This document shows, piece by piece, positions 54,023-62,730 of a stretch of 64,000 nucleotides of DNA (its first letter is position 1; the number at the start of each line of letters is the position of its first letter). The DNA is from Thermus caldilimi (lineage in GTDB: Bacteria; Deinococcota; Deinococci; Deinococcales; Thermaceae): positions 1,722,796 to 1,786,795 of the forward strand of contig NZ_CP038452.1 in NCBI RefSeq assembly GCF_004684245.1, in the 5' to 3' direction. The notes beneath the pieces were generated by a model, which was not told the origin of the DNA, searched no databases, and saw nothing but the letters and a program-made list of their open reading frames with translations. The position numbers and the translations under genes were made by a program.

Positions 54023-55270
54023 CTACTCCCGCTCCTGCCCCTCCCCCAGGGCCACCCACTTGGTGGTGGTGAGCTCCAGGGGCCCCATGGGGCCATAGGC
54101 GTGGAGCTTGGAGGTGCTGATGCCGATCTCCGCCCCCAGGCCCAGTTGGAAGCCGTCGTTGAAACGGGTGGAGGCATTCCAGAGGACGAGGCTGGCGTCC
54201 ACCTCCTCCAGGAAGCGCCAGGCCACCCGGGGGTCCTCAGTGCAGACGGCCTCGGTGTGGCGGGAGCCGAAGCGGGCGATGTGCTCCAGGGCCTCCTCCA
54301 GCCCCGAGACCACCTTCACCCGGAGGATCAGGTCCAAATACTCCCGGTCCCACTCCTCCTCCTGGGCGGGCACGGCCTCCTTCAGGAGGGGAAGGGCCCT
54401 GGGGCAGGCCCTGAGCTCCACCCCCCGTTCCCGCATGGCCTTTTCCAGCCGGGGCAGGAAGGCTTCGGCCACCCTTCGGTGGACCAAAACGGCCTCGAGG
54501 GCGTTGCACACCGCAGGCCGCTGGGTCTTGCCGTTCAGGGCTAGGCGGAGGGCCATGTCCAGGTCGGCCTTTTCGTCCACGTAAAGGTGGTTCACCCCCT
54601 TGGCGTGGGCCAAAACCGGCACCCGGGCCTCCCGTTGCACCAGGCGGATGAGCTCCTCCCCGCCCCGGGGGATGAGGAGGTCCAATAACTCCAGGCGGCA
54701 CAGGGCCAGGATGGCTTCTCGCTCGGTGGTGGGCACCAGGCTCACCGCCTCCACAGGAAGCCCGGCCTCCTTTAAGGCCCGATGCCACAGGGAAACCAGG
54801 GCCTGGTTGGAGCGGAAGGCCTCCTTGCCGCCCCTAAGGAGCATGGCGTTCCCCGCCTTCAGGGCCACGGAAACCGCCTCCACCGTGGCCCCGGGCCGGG
54901 CCTCGTAGATGAAGCCGATGAGGCCCAAGGGGACCCGCATCCTTCCCACCCGGAGGCCGTTTGGCCGCTTGCTAAGCCCCTCGATCCGCCCCAAGGGATC
55001 CGGGAGGGCGGCGATCTGCCGAAGCCCCTCGGTGAGGCTCCTAAGGTCCTTGTCCTTGAGGGCCAGGCGGTCCAGCTTGGCCCGGGATAGCCCCGCCTCC
55101 TCCGCCTCCTCGAGGTCCGCTTGGTTGGCCTTTAGCACCTCCGACCAGGCTTCCTCTAAGAGACGGGCCATGGCCAGAAGAGCCCCGTCCCGGTCCCCCT
55201 TGGCGATCTCGGGAAGCCTGGCCCTGGCCCCTTCCGCCAGGGTTCTCAGGGTATTCTCTAACCCCCCCAT
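54023..55270 (-). CDS. proA: Gamma-glutamyl phosphate reductase
   Basis: ProA reduces glutamyl phosphate to the semialdehyde in proline synthesis. The 415-aa product is an aldehyde-dehydrogenase fold with LGLIGFIYEARPGATVEAVSVALKAGNAMLLRGG and VIPRGG-like LLIPRGGEELIRLV. The catalytic Cys is in TQRPAVCNALEAVLVH, and WNASTRFNDGFQLGLGAEIGIST ends the core. It overlaps proB by 13 nt. Confidence 0.97.
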   Translation of the reverse strand: MGGLENTLRTLAEGARARLPEIAKGDRDGALLAMARLLEEAWSEVLKANQADLEEAEEAGLSRAKLDRLALKDKDLRSLTEGLRQIAALPDPLGRIEGLSKRPNGLRVGRMRVPLGLIGFIYEARPGATVEAVSVALKAGNAMLLRGGKEAFRSNQALVSLWHRALKEAGLPVEAVSLVPTTEREAILALCRLELLDLLIPRGGEELIRLVQREARVPVLAHAKGVNHLYVDEKADLDMALRLALNGKTQRPAVCNALEAVLVHRRVAEAFLPRLEKAMRERGVELRACPRALPLLKEAVPAQEEEWDREYLDLILRVKVVSGLEEALEHIARFGSRHTEAVCTEDPRVAWRFLEEVDASLVLWNASTRFNDGFQLGLGAEIGISTSKLHAYGPMGPLELTTTKWVALGEGQERE

Positions 55271-56370
55271 GCCTCCTCCTTCAAGGCCAGGTGGTCCCGG
55301 TGGACCACCTCCTCTGTGTAGCGATAACCCAGTAAAGCCTCAATCTCGGCGCTTTTGTGCCCCTTGATGCGCTCAATCTCCTCGGCAGCGTAGTTGGCCA
55401 AGCCCACCCCCACCTCTTCCCCCGCCTCGGTGAGGAGGCGCACCGCCTCCCCCCGGCCGAACCGCCCCCGCACCGCCTTGATGCCGGCAGGCAGGAGGCT
55501 TGCCCCCCTCTCCCTTAAAGCCCTCACCGCCCCGGCGTCCAGCACCAGCTCCCCCTTGGGCTTCAGAAGACCATAGAGCCAGGCCCTCTGTCCCCGGTAC
55601 CGCCTTCTGGCGTGGAAGTACGTGCCCAAGGAAGCCCCTGCCAGAGCCTCGAGGATCACCCCGGGCCTTCTTCCCGGGAGAAGGAGGGTGGGGATCCCCA
55701 CCCTTCCGGCAATGCGGGCGGCAAGGAGCTTGGAGCGCATCCCCCCGCTTCCCAAGGGATTCCCCTCCCCGGCATGGGCCAGCACGGCCTCCACCCGCTC
55801 CACCTCCGGGATGGGGCGGGCGCTGGGGTTCTTCTTGGGGTCATCCTCGTAGAGGGCGTCTACGTCGGAAAGGAGGAGCAAAAGCCCCGCCTCCACCAGG
55901 GCCGCCACCCGGGCGGAAAGCTGGTCGTTGTCCCCGAAGCGGATCTCCTGGAAGGCCACCGTGTCGTTCTCGTTGATGACGGGAACCGCCCCAAGATGCA
56001 AAAGGGCCTGCAGGGTGGCCTTGGCGTTCAGGTAGCGCCCGCGGCTCGCCAGATCCTCGGCGGTGAGGAGGACCTGGGCCACTGGGGTGGGGGTGAAGGC
56101 TTCCCGCCAGTGGGCCATGAGGAGGGGCTGGCCGATGGCGGCCAAGGCCTGCTTGGTGGGCATGTCCTGGGGGCGGGGCAGGCCCAAGGCCGCCATCCCC
56201 GCCGCCACCGCCCCCGAGGAGACCAGGACCACCTCCCGCCCCTCCTGGCGCAGGGCCAGGACCTGGCGGGCAATCTCCCGCATCACCCCTTGCTCCAACC
56301 CTTGGGGCCCCGCCAAGACGGCGCTTCCCACCTTGATGACCAGCCGTTTGGCCTCGAGTCCCGGCCGCAT
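55258..56370 (-). CDS. proB: Glutamate 5-kinase
   Basis: ProB phosphorylates glutamate, the first and feedback-controlled step of proline synthesis. The 370-aa product has the kinase domain (RLVIKVGSAVLAG, VLVSSGAVAAGMAALG, VINENDTVAFQEIRFGDNDQLSARVA, LLSDVDALYEDDPKKNP, GSGGMRSKLLAA) and a C-terminal PUA domain (KGELVLDAGAVRALRERGASLLPAGI). ATG 56370 is chosen because TATCCT (complement of 56379-56384) is 8 nt upstream; 56388 lies before that promoter. Confidence 0.96.
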   Translation of the reverse strand: MRPGLEAKRLVIKVGSAVLAGPQGLEQGVMREIARQVLALRQEGREVVLVSSGAVAAGMAALGLPRPQDMPTKQALAAIGQPLLMAHWREAFTPTPVAQVLLTAEDLASRGRYLNAKATLQALLHLGAVPVINENDTVAFQEIRFGDNDQLSARVAALVEAGLLLLLSDVDALYEDDPKKNPSARPIPEVERVEAVLAHAGEGNPLGSGGMRSKLLAARIAGRVGIPTLLLPGRRPGVILEALAGASLGTYFHARRRYRGQRAWLYGLLKPKGELVLDAGAVRALRERGASLLPAGIKAVRGRFGRGEAVRLLTEAGEEVGVGLANYAAEEIERIKGHKSAEIEALLGYRYTEEVVHRDHLALKEEAWGG

Positions 56371-56428
56371 TAAGGCCCAGGATAGCATCTCTCATCCTTT
56401 GGCCTTGGGTGAGGGCTAAGGTGAGCAG

Positions 56429-58615
56429 ATGACAAAAGGGTTGTCTTCCTTTCTATTGCTGGTCATGGCTCATTTACTGTCCGCCTGCAACGGCGTTTTA
56501 CCCAATCCTCCCTCGGGCAATATCGGCCTGACGGTCAATCCCACCACACTTACCCTTGGGCAAGGGCAAAGCCGTACCCTCACCCTAACCCTCACTCCCC
56601 CAAATGGCTTCACCGGCACCGTAAGCCTGGCCCTGGTGAACGCTCCGGCAGGGGTAACCCTCTCCCCTGGAAGCTTGGACATCACCAGCCCAGACCCTGT
56701 GACGCGGTCCCTAACCCTGACCGTGGGTTCCTCCACCCCCACGGGTACCCACGCCCTCAAGGTCCGGGCCACAGGAGGTGGCATCAGCCGGGAAGCGGAC
56801 CTGACCCTCACCGTCACCCAGGCCACGGCAGGGGATTTCACCATGACCCTCGAGGGTTCCTCCCTCTCCGTGGCCCAGGGGGAAACCGCTTACGTGCGCC
56901 TGGTGGTGAGCGGCACCTACACCGGCCAGGTGACCCTTTCCCTGGTGGACGCCAGCAAAAACCCCTTCAGCGGGGTAAGCCTGAGCCCCACCAGCACCCT
57001 GGTCCCCTCGGCCCCCATGCTGGAGCTCATGGCCTCCCCTACCCTTTCTTCTGGCATCTACAACCTCTTCGTGCGGGGTCAGGGAGGAAACCTGGTGCGG
57101 GAGGTTCCCCTTACCCTCGAGGTTACTCAGGCTTCCTCTCGGCGGAACCTGCGTATTGCCAAGGCGGAGTGGGGCCAGACGGTGCTCAAGGAGAACTTGC
57201 GTCTGGTAACGGGCAAACCCGCCCTGCTAAGGGTCCACCTCCTGGCAAACCCCTCCCCCATTTCCCTGAGCAACCCCTTGGCTGGAGCGGTATATTTGAA
57301 CAGCACCTTCCAGGGCAACCTGGCTTTTTCCTGTCCAAGCCCCATCCCTAGCACCACGGACCCAGGAAACCTGGCCACCACCTGTACCGCCACCCTGCCG
57401 AGCAACTGGGTGGCCCCTGGGCTACGGGTGGAACTCCGGGCGGATCCCCAGGATCAGGTGGCTGAGAGCAACGAAAGCGACAACCTCTTAACCCTCACCC
57501 CCAGCGTGGGTGCGGGTACGGTGCTTTACCTGACCGTGGTCCCCGTGATCCATCAAGGGCAACAAGCGCAGGTACCCAGCTTCAGCCAGACCCTCTGGCG
57601 CATCTGGCCCCTGAAGGAGGTGGCCTCCACCATCCGGGCCCCCTACACCTTCTCCGGCACCCTAAGCCCCAGCGACGGAAACACCTGGGCCCGGCTTCTG
57701 GACGAGCTTCGCCTCCTACGCCAAAGCGATAGAAGCCAGCGGTTCTACTACGGCTTCGTGAAGGTCTCCTACACTTCGGGCATCGTCGGGATTGGCTACC
57801 TGGGCTATCCCGTGGCCGTGGGGTGGGACTACTCCCAGAGCGCCCCCGCGGTGATGGCCCACGAGCTGGGGCATAACTTTGACCGGGAACACGCCCCTTG
57901 TGGGGTATCCGGCGACCCCAACTATCCCTACGCGGGCGGCAAGATCGGCACCTGGGGGTACGATCTCGCCAACGGCTCCTTAAAGGACCCCAGCCAGTTT
58001 TACGACCTCATGAGCTACTGCGGCCCCCAGTGGGTTTCCGACTACACCTACGAGGGGGCGCAAAGCTTCCTGGAAGCCTCTCCTCCAACGCCTTTGTCCT
58101 TAATGGAGGACGGTCTCCTCTTCTCTGGGCGCATCCGGGATGGGGAGGTGGTGTTCAACCCTCCCTTAAAGCTCAACGCTGCCCCGGAAGGGAAGCCCTC
58201 CGCCTACCGCCTGCGGGCGGAAGGACCGGGAGGTCCCCTCGAGGTGCCCGTTCCCATCCTGAAAGACTCCGAAGGTACCCTCCACTTCCAGGCCCGCCTG
58301 CCCCTGAACCCCTACACCCGGGTGGGGCTCTACCTGGGAAGCCAGCTCCTCAAGGAGGCCACCCTCCCTCTTCTTCCCCAGGCGGAACCCCAGGTAAAGC
58401 TAAAGGAGGAAGGGGGCTTCCTCCTGGTCCACATCCAGGGCTACCCCTTCTTTTCCCTTTTCCACGTGGCTTCAGATGGAACCCGCACCGCCTTGGGCCT
58501 CTGGCACCGGGCAGGGGAGGTGCGGTTTGCCTTGGAAAACCTTCCCGAAGGAGGCCAGTGGGAAATCCAGCTTACGGATGGGCTAAATATCCGTATCCTT
58601 CTCTTCCCTCGCTGA
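56429..58615 (+). CDS. Secreted lipoprotein with a metzincin-like metalloprotease domain
   Basis: The 728-aa product has a lipoprotein signal with lipobox LSAC (Cys20). Two tandem beta-sandwich repeats follow (about 30-130 and 135-235; VNPTTLTLGQGQSRTLTLTLTPP), then a CARDB-like segment (VLKENLRLVTGKPALLRVHLL...ESNESDNLL). The peptidase region carries HELGHNFDREH (zinc ligands H478, H482, H488; Glu479) and a Met-turn-like YDLMSYCG. The usual metzincin Gly is Asp. It is probably an envelope-anchored protease. TAAGGTGAG precedes the ATG, and the base composition is slightly less GC-biased than its neighbours. Confidence 0.85.
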   Translation: MTKGLSSFLLLVMAHLLSACNGVLPNPPSGNIGLTVNPTTLTLGQGQSRTLTLTLTPPNGFTGTVSLALVNAPAGVTLSPGSLDITSPDPVTRSLTLTVGSSTPTGTHALKVRATGGGISREADLTLTVTQATAGDFTMTLEGSSLSVAQGETAYVRLVVSGTYTGQVTLSLVDASKNPFSGVSLSPTSTLVPSAPMLELMASPTLSSGIYNLFVRGQGGNLVREVPLTLEVTQASSRRNLRIAKAEWGQTVLKENLRLVTGKPALLRVHLLANPSPISLSNPLAGAVYLNSTFQGNLAFSCPSPIPSTTDPGNLATTCTATLPSNWVAPGLRVELRADPQDQVAESNESDNLLTLTPSVGAGTVLYLTVVPVIHQGQQAQVPSFSQTLWRIWPLKEVASTIRAPYTFSGTLSPSDGNTWARLLDELRLLRQSDRSQRFYYGFVKVSYTSGIVGIGYLGYPVAVGWDYSQSAPAVMAHELGHNFDREHAPCGVSGDPNYPYAGGKIGTWGYDLANGSLKDPSQFYDLMSYCGPQWVSDYTYEGAQSFLEASPPTPLSLMEDGLLFSGRIRDGEVVFNPPLKLNAAPEGKPSAYRLRAEGPGGPLEVPVPILKDSEGTLHFQARLPLNPYTRVGLYLGSQLLKEATLPLLPQAEPQVKLKEEGGFLLVHIQGYPFFSLFHVASDGTRTALGLWHRAGEVRFALENLPEGGQWEIQLTDGLNIRILLFPR

Positions 58616-58801
58616 GAAACGCCCCTGGCGAAAGGCCACCCTTCCCTCCCGCCTGAGCCGCACCAGGAGGGCGAAGAGGGTGGCCTTCCTGAGCCCGGGG
58701 TGGAGGGGTTGAAGCTGGGTGTGAAGGTCCTCGAGGGTCCTGGGCTCCCGAAGAAGGTGGAGAAGATGGGCTTCCAGACGCTTATCCCGCACCAACCCCA
58801 T
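58583..58801 (-). CDS. Small winged-helix-like protein
   Basis: From ATG 58801 the product is 72 aa: LEAHLLHLLREPRTLEDLHTQLQPLHPGLRKATLFALLVRLRREGRVAFRQG resembles a compact winged-helix DNA-binding fold. It overlaps the 3' end of the lipoprotein gene by 33 bp convergently, and its 5' end touches the tRNA-Arg promoter. Frame extension to 58939 runs antisense through the tRNA and is rejected. Whether it is expressed is uncertain. Confidence 0.5.
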   Translation of the reverse strand: MGLVRDKRLEAHLLHLLREPRTLEDLHTQLQPLHPGLRKATLFALLVRLRREGRVAFRQGRFSAREEKDTDI

Positions 58802-58803
58802 TA

Positions 58804-58833
58804 TTGACAAGGGGGGCTTTCCCATGCTACCTT
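58804..58833 (+). promoter_or_regulatory. tRNA-Arg promoter
   Basis: TTGACA (58804-58809), 18 bp, TACCTT (58828-58833), followed by the tRNA 12 nt later. A perfect -35 is rare in this window and fits strong stable-RNA transcription. Confidence 0.8.
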
Positions 58834-58845
58834 GAGGGTCGGCTT

Positions 58846-58922
58846 GGGCCCGTAGCTCAGTTGGATAGAGCGGCTGACTACGGATCAGCAGGTCAGGGGT
58901 TCGAATCCTCTCGGGCCCGCCA
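58846..58922 (+). tRNA. tRNA-Arg (anticodon ACG)
   Basis: The 77-nt cloverleaf has the acceptor GGGCCCG / CGGGCCC, D arm GCTCAGTTGGATAGAGC, anticodon loop CTACGGA (ACG, wobble A usually edited to inosine), T arm CAGGGGTTCGAATCCTCT and encoded CCA. Confidence 0.98.
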
Positions 58923-58938
58923 AGTCCAGAACGCAACA

Positions 58939-58975
58939 CTTCCGGGGCCAGTAGCGGCCCCGGAAGCGGCTTTTT
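58939..58975 (+). terminator. Terminator of tRNA-Arg
   Basis: An 11-bp stem CTTCCGGGGCC / GGCCCCGGAAG with a 6-nt loop, then CGGCTTTTT. It begins 17 nt after the CCA end. Confidence 0.93.
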
Positions 58976-59031
58976 ACTGCTTCTGGGTTCCGAGAGTCTC
59001 CTTTTACCGGCAAACTCCCTACAATGGGGCC

Positions 59032-59595
59032 ATGAAGATCTACACCAAGACCGGGGACGCTGGGGAAACCGGCCTCTACGGGGCCGAGCGGGTGGTGAAG
59101 GCCCACCCCCGGGTGGAAGCCTATGGCACCGTGGACGAGGCCAACTCCGCCATCGGCCTGGCCCGGAGTCTCCTCCCCAAGGAACACATAGACCTTCAGG
59201 ACCTCCTGGAGCGCATCCAAAACGCCCTCTTCGACCTGGGGGCCGACCTGGCCACCCGCATGGGCAGCCCCTACGAGAAGAACATCGCCCGCATGGACGC
59301 CCAGGACGTGGAAGAAGTGGAACAGGCCATCGACCGCTACATGGAGGAAAGCCCCCCCTTCCAGGGCTTCATCCTCCCGGGAGGGCATCCGGCAGCAGCA
59401 GCCTTGCACCTGGCCCGCACCGTGGTGCGCCGGGCAGAGCGCAAGGTGGTGGCCTTAAGCCGGGAGGAACCCGTGAACCCCGAGGCCATCCGCTACCTCA
59501 ACCGCCTTTCTGACCTTCTCTTTGTCCTGGCCCGGGTGGTGAACGCCCGGGAAGGCGTGCGAGAAGAGGCCTGGCTGGTGAAGAAAAGGCGCTAG
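59032..59595 (+). CDS. Cob(I)alamin adenosyltransferase, PduO type
   Basis: PduO-type enzymes make adenosylcobalamin from ATP and cob(I)alamin. The 187-aa product has the N-terminal ATP motif KIYTKTGDAGETGLYG, RVEAYGTVDEANSAIG, the RxxxR-type helix LHLARTVVRRAERKV and the terminal YLNRLSDLLFVLARVVN. Leaderless: TACAAT (59020-59025) is 6 nt before the ATG. Confidence 0.95.
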   Translation: MKIYTKTGDAGETGLYGAERVVKAHPRVEAYGTVDEANSAIGLARSLLPKEHIDLQDLLERIQNALFDLGADLATRMGSPYEKNIARMDAQDVEEVEQAIDRYMEESPPFQGFILPGGHPAAAALHLARTVVRRAERKVVALSREEPVNPEAIRYLNRLSDLLFVLARVVNAREGVREEAWLVKKRR

Positions 59596-59876
59596 GGCCA
59601 GGGCTTGCCGTAGACCCTTACCTCGGCCCCGGGGAAAGCGGTTTCCAGAAGATCTTTCAGGAACAGGGCGGCTGAGGGCAAGAGGCCTCCGCAAGGACCC
59701 TCCATGTAGAGGAAAAGGTAGCGGGGCCTTCTCGGGGACTGGGAAAACCCCAGGCATCCCTCGTATTCGGGGAAATACTCGTAAAAAAGCTCCAATAGGT
59801 CCTGCACCAGATCCTTGGCCTCGGGCAGGGCCTCAATGGAACTCTGCGGCTTGACCCAGAAGGTCATGGCCTTCAT
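59592..59876 (-). CDS. Hypothetical 94-aa protein
   Basis: The product reads as a small alpha/beta protein with aromatic clusters (LLELFYEYFPEYEGCLGF, YLFLYMEGPCGGLLP). No family is recognised. ATG 59876 has CATAAT 8 nt upstream, a possible -10. It overlaps the convergent adenosyltransferase stop by 4 bp and diverges from the NatA-like gene. Codon use matches neighbours, so it is probably a real gene. Confidence 0.65.
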   Translation of the reverse strand: MKAMTFWVKPQSSIEALPEAKDLVQDLLELFYEYFPEYEGCLGFSQSPRRPRYLFLYMEGPCGGLLPSAALFLKDLLETAFPGAEVRVYGKPWP

Positions 59877-59931
59877 GCAAATCCATTATGGCCCTTGACC
59901 CCAATCGGGCGGTGTGATATCACTAAGATAT

Positions 59932-60651
59932 ATGATTGAAGTCGCTAGTCTCACCAAGGCCTACGGCCAGCACCTGGCCGTGCGGGAGCTCACCTTCCGG
60001 GTGAGCCCCGGGGAGGTCTACGCCCTCCTGGGTCCCAACGGGGCTGGGAAGACCACCACCTTGCGCATCCTTTCCACCCTGATATGCCCCACGAAGGGCA
60101 GGGCCAAGGTGGCGGGGTTTGATGTGGCCCAAGACCCCCTCGAGGTGCGCCGGCGCCTGGGCCTGGTTAACGGAGGCATGCGGGTCTACGACCGCCTCAC
60201 GGGGCGGGAGGTGCTCCGGTTCTTCGCCGGGTTTTACGGCCTCGAGGGCCAAGCCTTCCAGGAGGCCCTGGACTGGGTAGCGAGCCTTTTGGAGATGGAG
60301 GAAACCCTGGAGCGAAGGGTCATGGAGATGTCCACCGGCATGCGCCAGAAGGTGGTCATCGCCCGGGCCATCCTCCACCGCCCTCCCGTCCTCCTTCTGG
60401 ACGAGGCCACGGCCGGGCTGGACGTCTTCGCCCGCAGGGCTCTTCTGGACTTCGTCAAGGCCTACCGCCAGCTGGGCAACGCCATCATTTACTCCACCCA
60501 CGTGATGAGCGAGGCAGAGGAGGTGGCGGACCGGGTGGGCTTTTTGCACCAGGGCCGGCTGGTCTATGAGGGAAGCAAGGAGGAAGCCCTAGCCCTGGGG
60601 GAGGGAAGCCTGGAGCAGGCGTTCGTGCGCAGGGTGAAGGAGGCCGCATGA
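59932..60651 (+). CDS. NatA-like ABC transporter ATPase
   Basis: The 239-aa product has Walker A GPNGAGKT (in YALLGPNGAGKTTTLRIL), a diverged signature MSTGMRQK, Walker B VLLLDEATAGLD and the switch STHVMSEAEEVAD. These features are typical of NatA/CcmA-type exporters. Promoter: TTGACC (59895-59900), 17 bp, TATCAC (59918-59923), with ATG 59932 only a few nt past the expected start. It overlaps the permease gene by 4 nt. The substrate (ions, drugs or lipids) is unknown. Confidence 0.92.
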   Translation: MIEVASLTKAYGQHLAVRELTFRVSPGEVYALLGPNGAGKTTTLRILSTLICPTKGRAKVAGFDVAQDPLEVRRRLGLVNGGMRVYDRLTGREVLRFFAGFYGLEGQAFQEALDWVASLLEMEETLERRVMEMSTGMRQKVVIARAILHRPPVLLLDEATAGLDVFARRALLDFVKAYRQLGNAIIYSTHVMSEAEEVADRVGFLHQGRLVYEGSKEEALALGEGSLEQAFVRRVKEAA

Positions 60652-61826
60652 GGAATATCTACCGCATCTTCTGGAAGGAACTTGTGCAGGTCTTTCGCGA
60701 CCGCAAGCTGGTCTTCTCTACCCTGGTCCTACCCATCTTGCTCATGCCCATTTTCATGTTCGGGCCCAGCCTGGTCCTCCAAAGGCTCCTGCAGGGCGCC
60801 CAGGAGAGGAAGCAGGAGGTGGCAGTCCTGAACCTGCCCGAAGAGGCCCTCCGCACCCTGGAGCAGGCCGGACTCTCCCCCAAGGCCCACCCCGACCCCG
60901 AGGGAGCCGTGCGGGAGGGGAAGTATCCCGTGGGCGTCCGCTACGAGCAGGGGGTGTACCGGGTTTACGGCCGCCTGGCCGGGGGGCTCACGGAGGGGCA
61001 GGTGGCGGTGGGCAAGGTGCAGGCCGCCCTCCAGGGGCTGAAGGAGGCCATGGTGGCGGCGGAGCTCGCCCGCTGGGGCGTACCCCAGGAGGTCCTCCAC
61101 CCCTTCCAGGTGGAGGTGGTGGACGCCTCACCTGAGCGGGAAAAAGCGGGAGGGGTTTTGGGCTTCCTCCTCCCTTTCTTCCTGGTGGTCTTCGTCCTCT
61201 CCGGGGGGCAGGTGGTGGCGGTGGACGCCACCGCGGGGGAGAAGGAGAAGGGCACCCTCGAGGCCCTTCTCATGGCCCCGGTGCCCCTCCTACATCTGGC
61301 CCTGGGCAAGACCCTGGCCACGGTGGCCATGGCCCTCCTCTCCGGGGTGTCGGGGCTTTTGGGGATCGCCCTGGGCGGGGCCCTGGCCGCCCGCTTCGGT
61401 GGGGGCCTCCTCACGGAAAGCAGCCAGACCCTGGAGCTGGGGGGCCGGATCGCTCTGGACGGGGGGAGCTTCCTTGCCCTCTTCCTCAGCGCTTTCCTCC
61501 TGGCCCTCTTCATGGGAGCGGTGATGGTGAGCCTGGGGCTTTACGCCCGAAGCTTCAAGGAAGCCCAGAGCTACATGGCTCCCCTCCAGCTTCTGGCCCT
61601 GTTGCCCCTCCTCTTCCTGCAGTTCCGGGGCTTCTTTGAGCTGGAGGCCTGGCACCACCTGGTGCCCCTCTTCAACGTGGCCCTCCTCATGGACGCCCTT
61701 CTGAAGGGGAGCGCCACCCCCCTGCAGGCAGGCCTCACCTGGGGCTCCACCCTGGTGTACGCCGGGCTGGCGCTCCTCTATGCCGTGCGGGTCTTCGCCC
61801 GGGAAGAGGTGGTCTTCCGTAACTAG
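60648..61826 (+). CDS. NatB-like ABC-2 permease
   Basis: The 392-aa product has one N-terminal membrane segment ([21 protein letters not shown]), a roughly 150-residue external domain, then five or more C-terminal segments. The conserved [28 protein letters not shown] is present. This layout is that of NatB and related ABC-2 exporters with a large extracellular loop. It pairs with the ATPase just upstream. Confidence 0.9.
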   Translation: MRNIYRIFWKELVQVFRDRKLVFSTLVLPILLMPIFMFGPSLVLQRLLQGAQERKQEVAVLNLPEEALRTLEQAGLSPKAHPDPEGAVREGKYPVGVRYEQGVYRVYGRLAGGLTEGQVAVGKVQAALQGLKEAMVAAELARWGVPQEVLHPFQVEVVDASPEREKAGGVLGFLLPFFLVVFVLSGGQVVAVDATAGEKEKGTLEALLMAPVPLLHLALGKTLATVAMALLSGVSGLLGIALGGALAARFGGGLLTESSQTLELGGRIALDGGSFLALFLSAFLLALFMGAVMVSLGLYARSFKEAQSYMAPLQLLALLPLLFLQFRGFFELEAWHHLVPLFNVALLMDALLKGSATPLQAGLTWGSTLVYAGLALLYAVRVFAREEVVFRN

Positions 61827-61836
61827 GGAGGAAAAG

Positions 61837-62730
61837 ATGCGCGAGATCAAGGAGTTTACGGCGTGGCGGACAAGCGGTTTTTTGGCCCTGATGGCCTTAC
61901 TGCTGGCCCTTTTCTGGATGGGGTGGGCGGGGTACGGCCTCCTGCGGGAGCGGGAGCTTTTCTACCTCTGGCACCTCCTCCTTGCCCTCCTGGCCTCATG
62001 GCTTCTGGGGGCGGGACTCTTCACCGTGCAGCCCAACGAGGCCGTGGCCCTTACCTTTTTGGGGCGGTACGTGGGGAGCGTGCGGGAGGAGGGTTTCCAC
62101 TTCGCCAACCCCCTGGCCCAGCGGAAGCGGGTGTCCTTAAGGGTCCACAACTTCACCTCGGAGAAGCTCAAGGTCAACGATGCCCAAGGGAACCCCATCG
62201 AGATCGCCGCGGTGGTGGTTTGGCGGGTGGTGGATACCGCCAAGGCCCTCTTCCAGGTGGAGGACTACCAGAGCTTCGTGGCCATCCAGTCGGAGGCGGC
62301 CATAAGGGCCCTGGCGAGCCGCCACCCCTACGACGGGGAAGGGGTTTCCCTGCGGGGCAACCCTGAGGAGATCGCCGAGGAGCTGAAGGCCGAGGTGGAG
62401 GCGCGGCTCAAGGTGGCGGGGGTGGAGGTGCTGGAGGCCCGGATCACCCATCTGGCCTACGCCCCCGAGGTGGCCCAGGCCATGCTCCGCCGCCAGCAGG
62501 CCCTGGCGGTGGTGGCGGCCCGGAAGCTGATCGTGGAGGCGGCGGTGGGGATGGTTAAGGAGGCCTTGGCGGGCCTCGAGGCCAGCGGGGTGGCCCTGGA
62601 TGAGGAGCGCCGGGCGGCCATGGTGAACAACCTCATGGTGGCCCTGGTCTCCGAGGCCCAGGCCCAGCCGGTGGCTCAAAACTTGCACTTATCCACCCCC
62701 CGCATACCCATGCGCCAGGGGACCACTTGA
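61837..62730 (+). CDS. SPFH (band 7) protein with its C-terminus replaced by an insertion sequence
   Basis: The 297-aa product has two N-terminal membrane segments and an SPFH domain ([32 protein letters not shown]...[36 protein letters not shown]), then a helical region. Up to QAQPV the C-terminus is normal. From 62675 the frame enters an insertion sequence and reads 18 foreign residues to TGA 62728-62730. Removing the element restores PVVNVGTLYA and a stop, the usual family ending. GGGAGG precedes the ATG. Function is probably little affected, but downstream cotranscription is interrupted. Confidence 0.9.
   Translation: MREIKEFTAWRTSGFLALMALLLALFWMGWAGYGLLRERELFYLWHLLLALLASWLLGAGLFTVQPNEAVALTFLGRYVGSVREEGFHFANPLAQRKRVSLRVHNFTSEKLKVNDAQGNPIEIAAVVVWRVVDTAKALFQVEDYQSFVAIQSEAAIRALASRHPYDGEGVSLRGNPEEIAEELKAEVEARLKVAGVEVLEARITHLAYAPEVAQAMLRRQQALAVVAARKLIVEAAVGMVKEALAGLEASGVALDEERRAAMVNNLMVALVSEAQAQPVAQNLHLSTPRIPMRQGTT

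Noticed and set aside
62688-62699. A DnaA-box-like TTATCCACC in the insertion sequence left end
   Set aside because: One mismatch to consensus, single copy, inside the mobile element; likely chance.
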